Assembly: GCA_021443045.1 (NCBI GenBank)
Contig: JABUUT010000073.1
Coordinates: 10,514-17,065 of the forward strand
DNA length: 6,552 bases
From: Fibrobacteraceae bacterium
GTDB taxonomy: Bacteria; Fibrobacterota; Fibrobacteria; Fibrobacterales; Fibrobacteraceae
Reading direction: 5' to 3'
Position 1 is the stretch's first letter; each line of letters opens with the position of its first letter. Shown piece after piece: positions 1-5,654 of this stretch. Position numbers and translations under genes: made by a program. Below the pieces are notes generated by a model that was not told the DNA's origin, did not search any database, and was given only the letters and a program-made list of their open reading frames with translations.

Positions 1-116
1 ATTTCGCTGTATAGCAATACATGCTTTGAAATCAACCGCAAAAAATACCGTTCATGGCGATCGGTACAGTCCAGCATGGGGGCTATGGAGAGCCGGCGGT
101 TAAAGTCAATATTCAT
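1..116 (-). CDS. dusA: tRNA-dihydrouridine synthase, DusA type (N-terminal fragment, cut by window edge)
   Basis: Reading the minus strand from the ATG at 116 gives 38 codons that run off the window. The fragment contains LSIAPMLDCTDRHERYFLRL followed by a stretch ending in LLYSEM. This lines up almost without gaps with the start of DusA proteins as I remember them (APMLDWTDRHCRYFLRL, then LLYTEM). DusA is an FMN-dependent enzyme that reduces uridines in the tRNA D-loop using NADPH. The segment seen here is the first strand of the TIM barrel and the flavin-site loop; the catalytic Cys lies later, outside the window. The start is supported by AGAGG 7 nt upstream of the ATG. The gene begins 15 bp after the stop of the FISUMP lipoprotein gene on the same strand, so readthrough transcription is possible, though the functions look unrelated. 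Two positions differ from my remembered consensus: W to C and C to E around TDRH. The family call is firm; DusA versus a close Dus paralogue is likely but not proven by 38 residues. Confidence 0.85.
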   Translation of the reverse strand, partial: MNIDFNRRLSIAPMLDCTDRHERYFLRLISKHVLLYSE

Positions 117-131
117 GGCGTATCCTCTAAC

Positions 132-1691
132 TTATTTGCTGTTTTTTACACAACGAACACTTTCAAAATACCCATCGGAAACATAGCCACTAAAGGGATA
201 GTAGTAGTAGCGAATGTTTTCGGTGAAGTCAGATCCAAAGAACCCCCCATCGGAATTTAGGCTTCCCCATTGAAATCTTCGTTCGGTTTCTCTTGAATCA
301 AAATAGCCTCCCAAAACAAGACTGAGCCCTGTGTAATTTTGATGAGTCTTGAATTGTTCCTGCTTTTCAAAATCAATGTATGTTGAGAAAACATTTTTAT
401 ATGGATCTCTATCTATTACGTTGTCATATTCTTTGCGTGTGGGAAGCCTCCAGCCATCGGGACAAACTCCTTGTATAAGAGCATCCAACCTTATGGAATC
501 ACCAAGGGTGGCTTGCTCCTCGCTGTAAAGTCGGCCGTAGAGGTCACAATACATGGAATCGTTGTTATAGCATAGGGAACCTTCCAGAGCGTAGTTTAGG
601 TTTTCGGCCATCCAGGTAACGGTGTCAATGGTAATGGTCTTGTAATACTGGCCATCCCGAGGATCTTGCATTAGGCCGTATTCTTTTTCTGGATTCAGCC
701 AAACCCATGAGAACTTGTACAGGCTATCGGTGGCCATATCGTAAAGCTGGTTGTCTTTACATATAAATTTCGTGGCATCGTAGTCACGGCCTCTGCAAAG
801 TGGATAAGCACTGTTGTTTTCACAAAAATGGGTGTTTGTGTTAAAAGTGGTGGAACCGCATTCAATTATGTTGCTGAGGCAACGGACAGAAAGACTGGTG
901 TCGGGCTCTCCGTTAATAAAACAGGTAATATCTCGAGAACGTAAATCTCCAACATTTCTCATGGAACAAGGGTAAATGGATGTTGGGTAAGGGTTTATTT
1001 TCATCATCATGAAGGTGCTGGAATTGTAGAGTTCTCTTGTGGTGGTCCAGTAGTTTTCGTCGGTGCCGGTTCCTTTGCCGCTGTCTACGGGTATGGCGTT
1101 AAATCCAAACTGGTCCACGCCGTTCCAGTCTCCATGCTCCCCTATGGGCCAGGCTGTTGAACTTTTCAGCATTTTTGCAGCAATTGTTTCTCCCCCTACG
1201 AAATCTATCAATGTTTGGAATTCTTCTACACTGGGAAGGTGGAACCCCTGGGGGCAAATATTTTGGGCATCATAGGCACTGTAAATTAAGCTGTCGGCAA
1301 AGTGCAGATTTTCGGCCATCCAGGTCTGGGTGCCAATTTTTGTTAATTTGTATGTTTTTCCATCGCGATTGTCGGTAAAAGAGCCTTCTGGGGGGCGAAT
1401 TTCATTTGTGCTAGAAGATGATTCTGGCGTGGAGGAGTCGGAAGATTGTGTTACACTTGCAGAGTCGGACGAAGATGAATCATCTTTGTTGCTATTGGAT
1501 GAAGTTGAGACGCTTTCTGAAGATGACAGAGGACTTACTCCTGAAGAAGATTGCTCCTGATTTTGTGCCGAAGATAAAAATACAGATTCGCTAGAAAGAG
1601 GTTCATCTTCGCTTGCGCTACTACTGCTGTCGCTGCAGGCATTAAACAAAAGAGCCGTATTCACCAATGCAAACAGAAAAACTTTCTTCAT
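132..1691 (-). CDS. Tandem FISUMP-domain lipoprotein with Ser-rich linker
   Basis: This 519-residue protein is predicted to be a surface or outer-membrane lipoprotein. Residues 1-18 are a short signal peptide ending in a lipobox-like LFNA before Cys19, the expected lipidation site. Residues 20 to about 100 are a low-complexity tether rich in Ser, Asp and Glu. Two copies of the Fibrobacter major paralogous domain follow: copy 1 starts near D107 (DNRDGKTYK, then TWMAENL, CPQGFHLP and a C-terminal SVRCL), and copy 2 near D343 (DPRDGQYYK, TWMAENL, CPDGWRLPT and a C-terminal ESVRCV). A Cys-rich connector at about 275-340 joins them. FISUMP domains are abundant in Fibrobacter; their molecular role is not established to my knowledge, and exposure at the cell surface is inferred from the lipobox and tether. 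The start ATG at 1691 has AAAAAGG 6 nt upstream on the minus strand, a good ribosome site. The gene is divergent from the aspartoacylase cluster and is followed by dusA 15 bp downstream. I see no terminator between them. Confidence 0.9.
   Translation of the reverse strand: MKKVFLFALVNTALLFNACSDSSSSASEDEPLSSESVFLSSAQNQEQSSSGVSPLSSSESVSTSSNSNKDDSSSSDSASVTQSSDSSTPESSSSTNEIRPPEGSFTDNRDGKTYKLTKIGTQTWMAENLHFADSLIYSAYDAQNICPQGFHLPSVEEFQTLIDFVGGETIAAKMLKSSTAWPIGEHGDWNGVDQFGFNAIPVDSGKGTGTDENYWTTTRELYNSSTFMMMKINPYPTSIYPCSMRNVGDLRSRDITCFINGEPDTSLSVRCLSNIIECGSTTFNTNTHFCENNSAYPLCRGRDYDATKFICKDNQLYDMATDSLYKFSWVWLNPEKEYGLMQDPRDGQYYKTITIDTVTWMAENLNYALEGSLCYNNDSMYCDLYGRLYSEEQATLGDSIRLDALIQGVCPDGWRLPTRKEYDNVIDRDPYKNVFSTYIDFEKQEQFKTHQNYTGLSLVLGGYFDSRETERRFQWGSLNSDGGFFGSDFTENIRYYYYPFSGYVSDGYFESVRCVKNSK
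601..617 (-). repeat. 17-bp direct repeat, copy in FISUMP domain 2
   Basis: The sequence TTTTCGGCCATCCAGGT (plus strand) encodes part of the TWMAENL signature on the minus strand and is identical to the copy at 1309-1325. The two copies are 708 bp apart, an exact multiple of three, and in the same reading frame. Confidence 0.9.
1309..1325 (-). repeat. 17-bp direct repeat, copy in FISUMP domain 1
   Basis: Identical to 601-617, in the same frame of the same gene. It encodes the TWMAENL signature of the first FISUMP domain. Recombination between the copies would remove or add 236 codons in frame. Confidence 0.9.
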
Positions 1692-1706
1692 AAGAAACCT
1701 TTTTAC
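1690..1706 (-). promoter_or_regulatory. Ribosome-binding leader element, copy 1
   Basis: On the minus strand this reads GTAAAAAGGTTTCTTAT and ends inside the ATG of the FISUMP lipoprotein. The AAAGG core lies 6 nt before the start and is a good Shine-Dalgarno match. The same 17-mer with one mismatch recurs at 6205-6221 before the other minus-strand exported-protein gene. Confidence 0.6.
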
Positions 1707-1851
1707 ATTCCTAGGAGTTATTCCAATGGGGCCCTCTAAAAATGAAATTTTGAGAGAAGCCCTTGTTTTTTAAACTAGACATAAGATAGCTTTTATTTGA
1801 AAAAAGAAAGGCTGAATTTTAAAAAAGCCCTTTTCCATGGCAAAATATTGC
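1692..1851. other. Divergent intergenic region, FISUMP lipoprotein / aspartoacylase
   Basis: About 160 bp without a supportable gene. It is AT-rich with A and T runs around 1765-1830. A weak imperfect hairpin can be drawn from GAAAGGCT (about 1806) to AGCCCTTTTC (about 1826-1835), with one bulge, immediately upstream of the aspartoacylase -10 box. On the minus strand a TATCTT at about 1785-1790 could serve as a -10 for the lipoprotein, but no matching -35 is clear, so I do not call it as a promoter. Confidence 0.5.
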
Positions 1852-1857
1852 TATTAT
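1852..1857 (+). promoter_or_regulatory. Putative -10 box placed for a leaderless start
   Basis: TATTAT ends 6 nt before the ATG at 1864, so transcription would begin at or next to the A of that codon. No Shine-Dalgarno precedes this ATG or the in-frame ATGs at 1837 and 1858. A T-rich TTTTCC at 1831-1836 is the only -35-like stretch and is weak. The same geometry is seen at 3443-3455. Confidence 0.5.
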
Positions 1858-1863
1858 ATGGAT

Positions 1864-2784
1864 ATGTCTAAAATAAATACCATTGTTGTTTCTGGAGGCA
1901 CCCACGGTAACGAACTAACGGGAGTTCGTCTGGTATCCAAATGGCAAAATAATCCAGAATGCTACAACAACCTTTGCCCAAGTGCAAAGGTGGACTTGGT
2001 GCTCGCCAATCCAGAAGCGGTGCGCTTGAATCGTCGCTATGTAGACCATGATTTAAATAGGGCTTTTTCAAAAGTTTGTTTGGAAACCTCCGAAGATTCT
2101 AAGTTGTACGAATTTCGCAGAGCCAAAGAATTGAATGCTTTGTATGGCAGTTTTTGCGGCAAAAAGAATGTAGACCCTAAAGTTGACCTGTTGCTTGATA
2201 TTCACAACACGGGGTCCAATATGGGCATGTGTCTTATTCTCTCAGACCGGGACCCCTTTGCCATGCGGGCCTCAGCAACGCTTGCTCAAGAGTTTAACAA
2301 TGTGCGAATATACCTACAACCAGAAGAACGGAGCCAATCCCCCTACTTTGGAACAATAGCCAGGGCGGATATCTGTATTGAAATTGGCCCCCAGCACCAC
2401 GGAACTTTAAATGCCCTTATTTTTGAAGACTCCGAAAAATTGGTAAAACGTTGTTTGGAATTGGTGGAGGAATGGAACAGGGGAGAACTTCAAAAACGTT
2501 CGCCCATCAAGGTGGATGTTTACACTCAATATCAAGATATAGGTTACCCCAAACCCCAGGGTTTCTTTGGTACCACTGCTATTTCGGCTATGATACATCC
2601 AGACTTGTATGGCATGGATTTTTGCCGCCTTGAAGATGGCGACAATTTGTTTAGAACTTTTGATGGCAAAGATATTCAGTACCATGGCAAAAGCCCCGTG
2701 TACCCTATATTTATTAGCGAACCTGCATATTACGAAAAAGACATTGCAATGAGTTTAACCACAAAGACAGAGGAACTTTGGTAA
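1864..2784 (+). CDS. Aspartoacylase-like zinc hydrolase (AspA/AstE family)
   Basis: This protein of 306 residues closely follows vertebrate-type aspartoacylase, which uses one Zn ion to hydrolyse N-acetyl-aspartate to acetate and aspartate. Residues seen: the Zn pair H14 and E17 in GGTHGNELTG; the substrate-binding motif VDHDLNRAF; the third Zn ligand H114 in DIHNTGSNMG; the catalytic Glu E173 in IEIGPQHHG; and a C-terminal YPIFISEPAYYEK that matches the end of the animal enzyme, including its substrate-site Tyr region. Length fits the family (about 310). There is no signal peptide, so it should be cytoplasmic. In-frame ATGs exist at 1837 and 1858, but homology begins right after 1864 and a -10-like TATTAT sits 6 nt upstream of it, so I prefer 1864. 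It is the first gene of a rightward cluster and overlaps the next start. The fold and catalysis are clear; the true substrate (N-acetyl-aspartate or another N-acyl amino acid) is inference. A peptidoglycan-type carboxypeptidase role is unlikely given the match to aspartoacylase motifs. Confidence 0.9.
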   Translation: MSKINTIVVSGGTHGNELTGVRLVSKWQNNPECYNNLCPSAKVDLVLANPEAVRLNRRYVDHDLNRAFSKVCLETSEDSKLYEFRRAKELNALYGSFCGKKNVDPKVDLLLDIHNTGSNMGMCLILSDRDPFAMRASATLAQEFNNVRIYLQPEERSQSPYFGTIARADICIEIGPQHHGTLNALIFEDSEKLVKRCLELVEEWNRGELQKRSPIKVDVYTQYQDIGYPKPQGFFGTTAISAMIHPDLYGMDFCRLEDGDNLFRTFDGKDIQYHGKSPVYPIFISEPAYYEKDIAMSLTTKTEELW

Positions 2785-3410
2785 TGGCCGAAAAAAAGAC
2801 AAATGAAAGTATTTTAAACAACTTTATGGCCTTGCTTCAAGACCAAAAAAGTGCTCCCTGGACATCTCGTCTTTTTGAAATTTTGGATGCCTTCGAAGAT
2901 TTCTTGACAATTCGCCCAGAGCCTCCTCAGGCGTGGGTTGAAAATTTTGAGAAAAACGGGAAAAAATTTGATTATTACCAAATTGTATTGCCAGCAGATT
3001 TTCAGGACCCCTACGAAGATGATTTGGGAAACATTCGCAGGCTCCGCAACGAATTTGAGCGCACTTCGTCCACCATGGCTTTGGAGCATGAACTGATTAC
3101 ACGCAACTATTTTATCTTTGAGAATGGACATGCCCAGGATATTCCTGCTCCGCGCCCTCTGCTAATGCTAGAAAGCAAAGACCGGGATGATGACCAGGAA
3201 CCTGAAGAAGGTGACATTACCTGGGATTGTTGCATTTCGATATTTGCCGATGGGAGTTACGTGGCTTACAACCTGGAAGACGACTACGAAGAAGACCTTG
3301 GTGAAGATTTTAAGAAGGTCTTTGAAAAACATATCCAGACATTGTCTAAAATGCAATTGGTTATACCGGTAGAAGGTCGTGATTATGGCTCCATTCGTAA
3401 TGAAACCTAG
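2784..3410 (+). CDS. Acidic protein of unknown function
   Basis: I do not recognise this 208-residue protein. It has no signal peptide or membrane segment, so it is probably cytoplasmic. The N-terminal 60 residues look helical. The middle contains FDYYQIVLPADF and a charged helix (RRLRNEFERTSSTMALEHELITRNYF). From about residue 130 it is very acidic (SKDRDDDQEPEEGD, later LEDDYEEDLGEDF), around a short beta-like piece, ITWDCCISIFADGSYVAYNL. The start is the ATG at 2784, which shares its A with the TAA of the aspartoacylase gene (TAATG). AGGA at 2771-2774 lies 9 nt upstream, inside the preceding gene; together these suggest translational coupling. A TTG at 2778 in the same frame would be a poor alternative. 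The tight coupling suggests a role near that of the aspartoacylase, but no function can be read from the sequence. It is possibly confined to the Fibrobacter lineage. Confidence 0.8.
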   Translation: MAEKKTNESILNNFMALLQDQKSAPWTSRLFEILDAFEDFLTIRPEPPQAWVENFEKNGKKFDYYQIVLPADFQDPYEDDLGNIRRLRNEFERTSSTMALEHELITRNYFIFENGHAQDIPAPRPLLMLESKDRDDDQEPEEGDITWDCCISIFADGSYVAYNLEDDYEEDLGEDFKKVFEKHIQTLSKMQLVIPVEGRDYGSIRNET

Positions 3411-3442
3411 TCGAGGGCTTGTCCAAAAGTCTGGAATTAGTA

Positions 3443-3448
3443 TATATT
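3443..3448 (+). promoter_or_regulatory. Putative -10 box placed for a leaderless start
   Basis: TATATT ends exactly 6 nt before the ATG at 3455, the same spacing as at 1852-1864. No Shine-Dalgarno is present in the 44-bp gap after the acidic-protein gene. TTGTCC at 3419-3424 is a possible -35 with an 18-bp spacer. TATATTAG also matches seven of eight positions of the TAnnTTTG element known from Bacteroidota. It would give the downstream two genes their own promoter. Confidence 0.55.
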
Positions 3449-3454
3449 AGAACT

Positions 3455-4726
3455 ATGAATCGGTGGTGCTACATATTTGCCTTGATGATGCTTCTTTCCA
3501 TAGAGGCTTTTTCGGCGTTTATCCAGAGCCCCATACCTCCATCTACCTCAAAGAACTTTTACTACGATACCGATGGTGATGGGCGAATGGATAAAATTGC
3601 TGTTCGTTTTTTGGGCCCAATTACCCAAGAATATATCGATCAAATGGTTGACAGTTTAACCTTTGAATGGGTAAACGAGAATGGGGATTCACAGTCTTAC
3701 TCTATTTATAGGGAAGAACTTAAAATTGATGAGTCCAATGCCCGATTGGTTTATGCCGATTTGAGTAAAATTCAAAATAAATTTTATTCCATTACCACCC
3801 TTTCTTCTCTGTATCTGCCTTCGGTTGCTTTTGGTGGTGCCTCTCTATTTTTATCGGACAATTCTGTTTACCACTTAGTAATGAAAGATGGAATGGCTCC
3901 AACTATTAAGGAGGCCCGCCTTAAAAGCTATCGGGGTAAAAGTGACGATAGCTTGTTCTTAACTTTTTCAGAACGGGTCCTCTTTTTGGATGGCTGCAAC
4001 AGCTATTTGGAATTTAAATCGGCACGAGATTCTTCCATTCGTGTTTTACCCCATTCACAAGTTAGCGGCAGTTTTTTGATGCAGGGGGCTGTTTTTGTTT
4101 TTGACCGAAATTTACCTTTAGAAACAAAACTCTATCCACGTGATTCCATACGATTGCTTGTAGGTTGCACCCAGGATTCTGTAGCCAATCTGGCCAGCGA
4201 CAATGGAAAATTTATTTTTGTGGACGGCTCTTACCCGTTTGCTTTGAATGTTCCTTCAATGGCGTATGATTATGGTACTGCCGTTGAGAAGGATGAGCCT
4301 GTATTTAGCCTTTTGTTTATTCCTAGTGACGAATTTGAGGAAGAAGATGATGCTTGGGGCATTTCTATGGACGTGTTGGGGCCAGAATTTGAAAATTCCT
4401 TAAAGGAAGAACTGCGGATGGATACTAAGGAAAGCGTTGATCTCTCTAAACTTTCCATTTACTACCACATTCGCATTTATACCAATTTGGGGGCGTATGT
4501 AACGGGCACCAGCACCACGGTGATGGGTGACGATTTCCGCTTTAAAAATGCTTCTACCCGATTGTTCCTTCGCTGGAACTTTATGGATGGCCTTAGACGC
4601 CGAGTGACTTCGGGTGCTTATTTGGCCCACATAGCCGCTGTTATTAAGTATAACGGAAAAGTGGTGTTCCGCAACGATGCCGACAATGGTGCTGTCACCA
4701 AGGTTTTTGGAATTATTCGACGCTAG
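3455..4726 (+). CDS. Exported protein with Ca-binding-type Asp loop and FlgD-like C-terminus
   Basis: The predicted protein has 423 residues. Residues 1-21 form a signal peptide (MNRW, then a hydrophobic core, ending AFSA), with no lipobox Cys, so it is secreted or periplasmic. The mature part begins with YYDTDGDGRMDKI, where D38, D40, D42 and D46 match the spacing of a calcium-binding loop as in dockerin or thrombospondin type 3 repeats. The middle is predicted beta-rich (DSLFLTFSERV and similar strands), resembling Ig-like surface domains. The C-terminal 90 residues (YYHIRIYTNLGAYV to SGAYLAHIAAVIKYNGK and VFGIIRR) resemble the FlgD-type Ig fold found at the ends of many secreted Bacteroidota and Fibrobacter proteins, where it can act in sorting or anchoring. 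A TTG at 3419 would lengthen the frame by 12 residues, but the signal peptide begins naturally at 3455. The gene lies 44 bp after the acidic-protein gene and 7 bp before the HAD gene. Its role is unknown; an attachment or cell-envelope role is only a guess. Confidence 0.8.
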   Translation: MNRWCYIFALMMLLSIEAFSAFIQSPIPPSTSKNFYYDTDGDGRMDKIAVRFLGPITQEYIDQMVDSLTFEWVNENGDSQSYSIYREELKIDESNARLVYADLSKIQNKFYSITTLSSLYLPSVAFGGASLFLSDNSVYHLVMKDGMAPTIKEARLKSYRGKSDDSLFLTFSERVLFLDGCNSYLEFKSARDSSIRVLPHSQVSGSFLMQGAVFVFDRNLPLETKLYPRDSIRLLVGCTQDSVANLASDNGKFIFVDGSYPFALNVPSMAYDYGTAVEKDEPVFSLLFIPSDEFEEEDDAWGISMDVLGPEFENSLKEELRMDTKESVDLSKLSIYYHIRIYTNLGAYVTGTSTTVMGDDFRFKNASTRLFLRWNFMDGLRRRVTSGAYLAHIAAVIKYNGKVVFRNDADNGAVTKVFGIIRR

Positions 4727-4733
4727 TTTTTGT

Positions 4734-5615
4734 ATGGAAACACCAGAACTTCAAGTATACCGGCATTACCAACAAATTATCCCGGAATCTATAAAAGCTA
4801 ATAGATTTATTCAGCCTAAAAAAGTTAGTTTGTTTGAAATTATGGATGACTATGATGCTTTTTGCTTTGATGGCTACGGAACTTTGTACAATCGTGGAAA
4901 TTTTATTTACGATGGAGCCTTGGAATGGTACAAGGCCTTGCGCTCCGCTGGTAAGCAAATGCGTCTGGTAACCAATGCGGCTTCGAATACGGATAGTGTT
5001 TTGGCGGAGGAAGCGGCCCAGCGGGGCTTCGACTTTAAAGCTGAAGAGGTGTTTTCTAGTGGCAGCCTTCTTTGTGAATTAAATCAAAACTTGAATATTG
5101 ATCAAGTGTATTACATAGGGCGGCCAACAGGGGAGCGGGTTTTGGAAAAGGCTGGAATTCGGGCTGTAGAAAGCCCCACAAACCCTGTGGTGGCAGTTAG
5201 TTCTAATGTGGCTACTCCAGAAATTTTTGATTATGCTAGCCGAATTTTACAAGAACCCAATTCCATTTTGTTGGTGCTGAACCCCGATGTGTGTGCCCCA
5301 AAAACAGATGGTACCAAGGAAAATGTTTCTGGTACTTTATCCGAAAATTTGCGATTCCGTAGCATGGAAAAAAGTGGAAAGGGATGCAAGACGTATTATG
5401 TTGGAAAACCTTTTCCAAGGCTAATGGAAAAAGTGAGAGCTAGTTTTAAAGAAAATACTCGAGTGTTGATGGTTGGCGATACTTTGGGCACCGATGTTTA
5501 TGGCGCAAAACTTGTTGGTTTTGATGCGGCTCTGGTGGTAGGACGAAATGTTCCTTTTAATGAGGTGAAATTGCACCAAAAAGTGCTTGGAGTAAAGCCC
5601 GACTACTATTTGTAG
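4734..5615 (+). CDS. HAD superfamily class IIA (NagD-like) protein with Tyr at D+2
   Basis: With the ATG at 4734 this protein has 293 residues. It carries the full order of HAD motifs: motif I FDGYGTL with nucleophile D46; motif II LVTNAASN with T80; a C2-type cap (about 105-220) like that of NagD and related phosphatases; motif III Lys K225 in GKPFP; and motif IV MVGDTLGTD with D249 and D254. There is no signal peptide. In HAD phosphatases the residue two after the nucleophile is normally Asp and acts as general acid/base; here it is Y48. From memory, haloacid dehalogenases have DxYGT and one HAD-IIA subfamily has DxWG at this place, so the change has precedent. The activity (phosphatase or other) is therefore uncertain. 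ATGs at 4677 and 4686 are in frame but overlap the previous gene and add residues without HAD similarity; 4734 is 7 bp after the preceding stop, though without a Shine-Dalgarno. Reinitiation or coupling with the upstream gene is likely. It ends 39 bp before a convergent gene. Confidence 0.85.
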   Translation: METPELQVYRHYQQIIPESIKANRFIQPKKVSLFEIMDDYDAFCFDGYGTLYNRGNFIYDGALEWYKALRSAGKQMRLVTNAASNTDSVLAEEAAQRGFDFKAEEVFSSGSLLCELNQNLNIDQVYYIGRPTGERVLEKAGIRAVESPTNPVVAVSSNVATPEIFDYASRILQEPNSILLVLNPDVCAPKTDGTKENVSGTLSENLRFRSMEKSGKGCKTYYVGKPFPRLMEKVRASFKENTRVLMVGDTLGTDVYGAKLVGFDAALVVGRNVPFNEVKLHQKVLGVKPDYYL

Positions 5616-5654
5616 GCCGGCCCATAGAGGCTTTCTTGTGGCTTCTTTTGGCTT
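5616..5654. other. Convergent intergenic gap, 39 bp
   Basis: Lies between the stops of the HAD gene and the small exported-protein gene. It begins with GGCCGGCC (palindromic) and has three spaced GGCTTYC words, but no hairpin followed by a T-run, so no intrinsic terminator is called for either gene. Confidence 0.5.

Noticed and set aside
54..260. Plus-strand frame of 68 residues at the left edge
   Set aside because: Antisense to dusA and to the end of the lipoprotein gene, both of which have strong family evidence.
1330..1560. Plus-strand frame of 76 residues rich in Glu/Ser
   Set aside because: It is the antisense of the Ser-rich linker of the FISUMP lipoprotein; biased codons on one strand keep the other open.
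1740..1835. Intrinsic terminator between the divergent genes
   Set aside because: Genes diverge here, so none is expected, and the only hairpin is imperfect and not followed by a T-run in a useful direction.
3419..3454. TTG start giving a 12-residue longer exported protein
   Set aside because: The extra residues would precede a normal signal peptide, there is no Shine-Dalgarno, and the region holds a promoter-like box.
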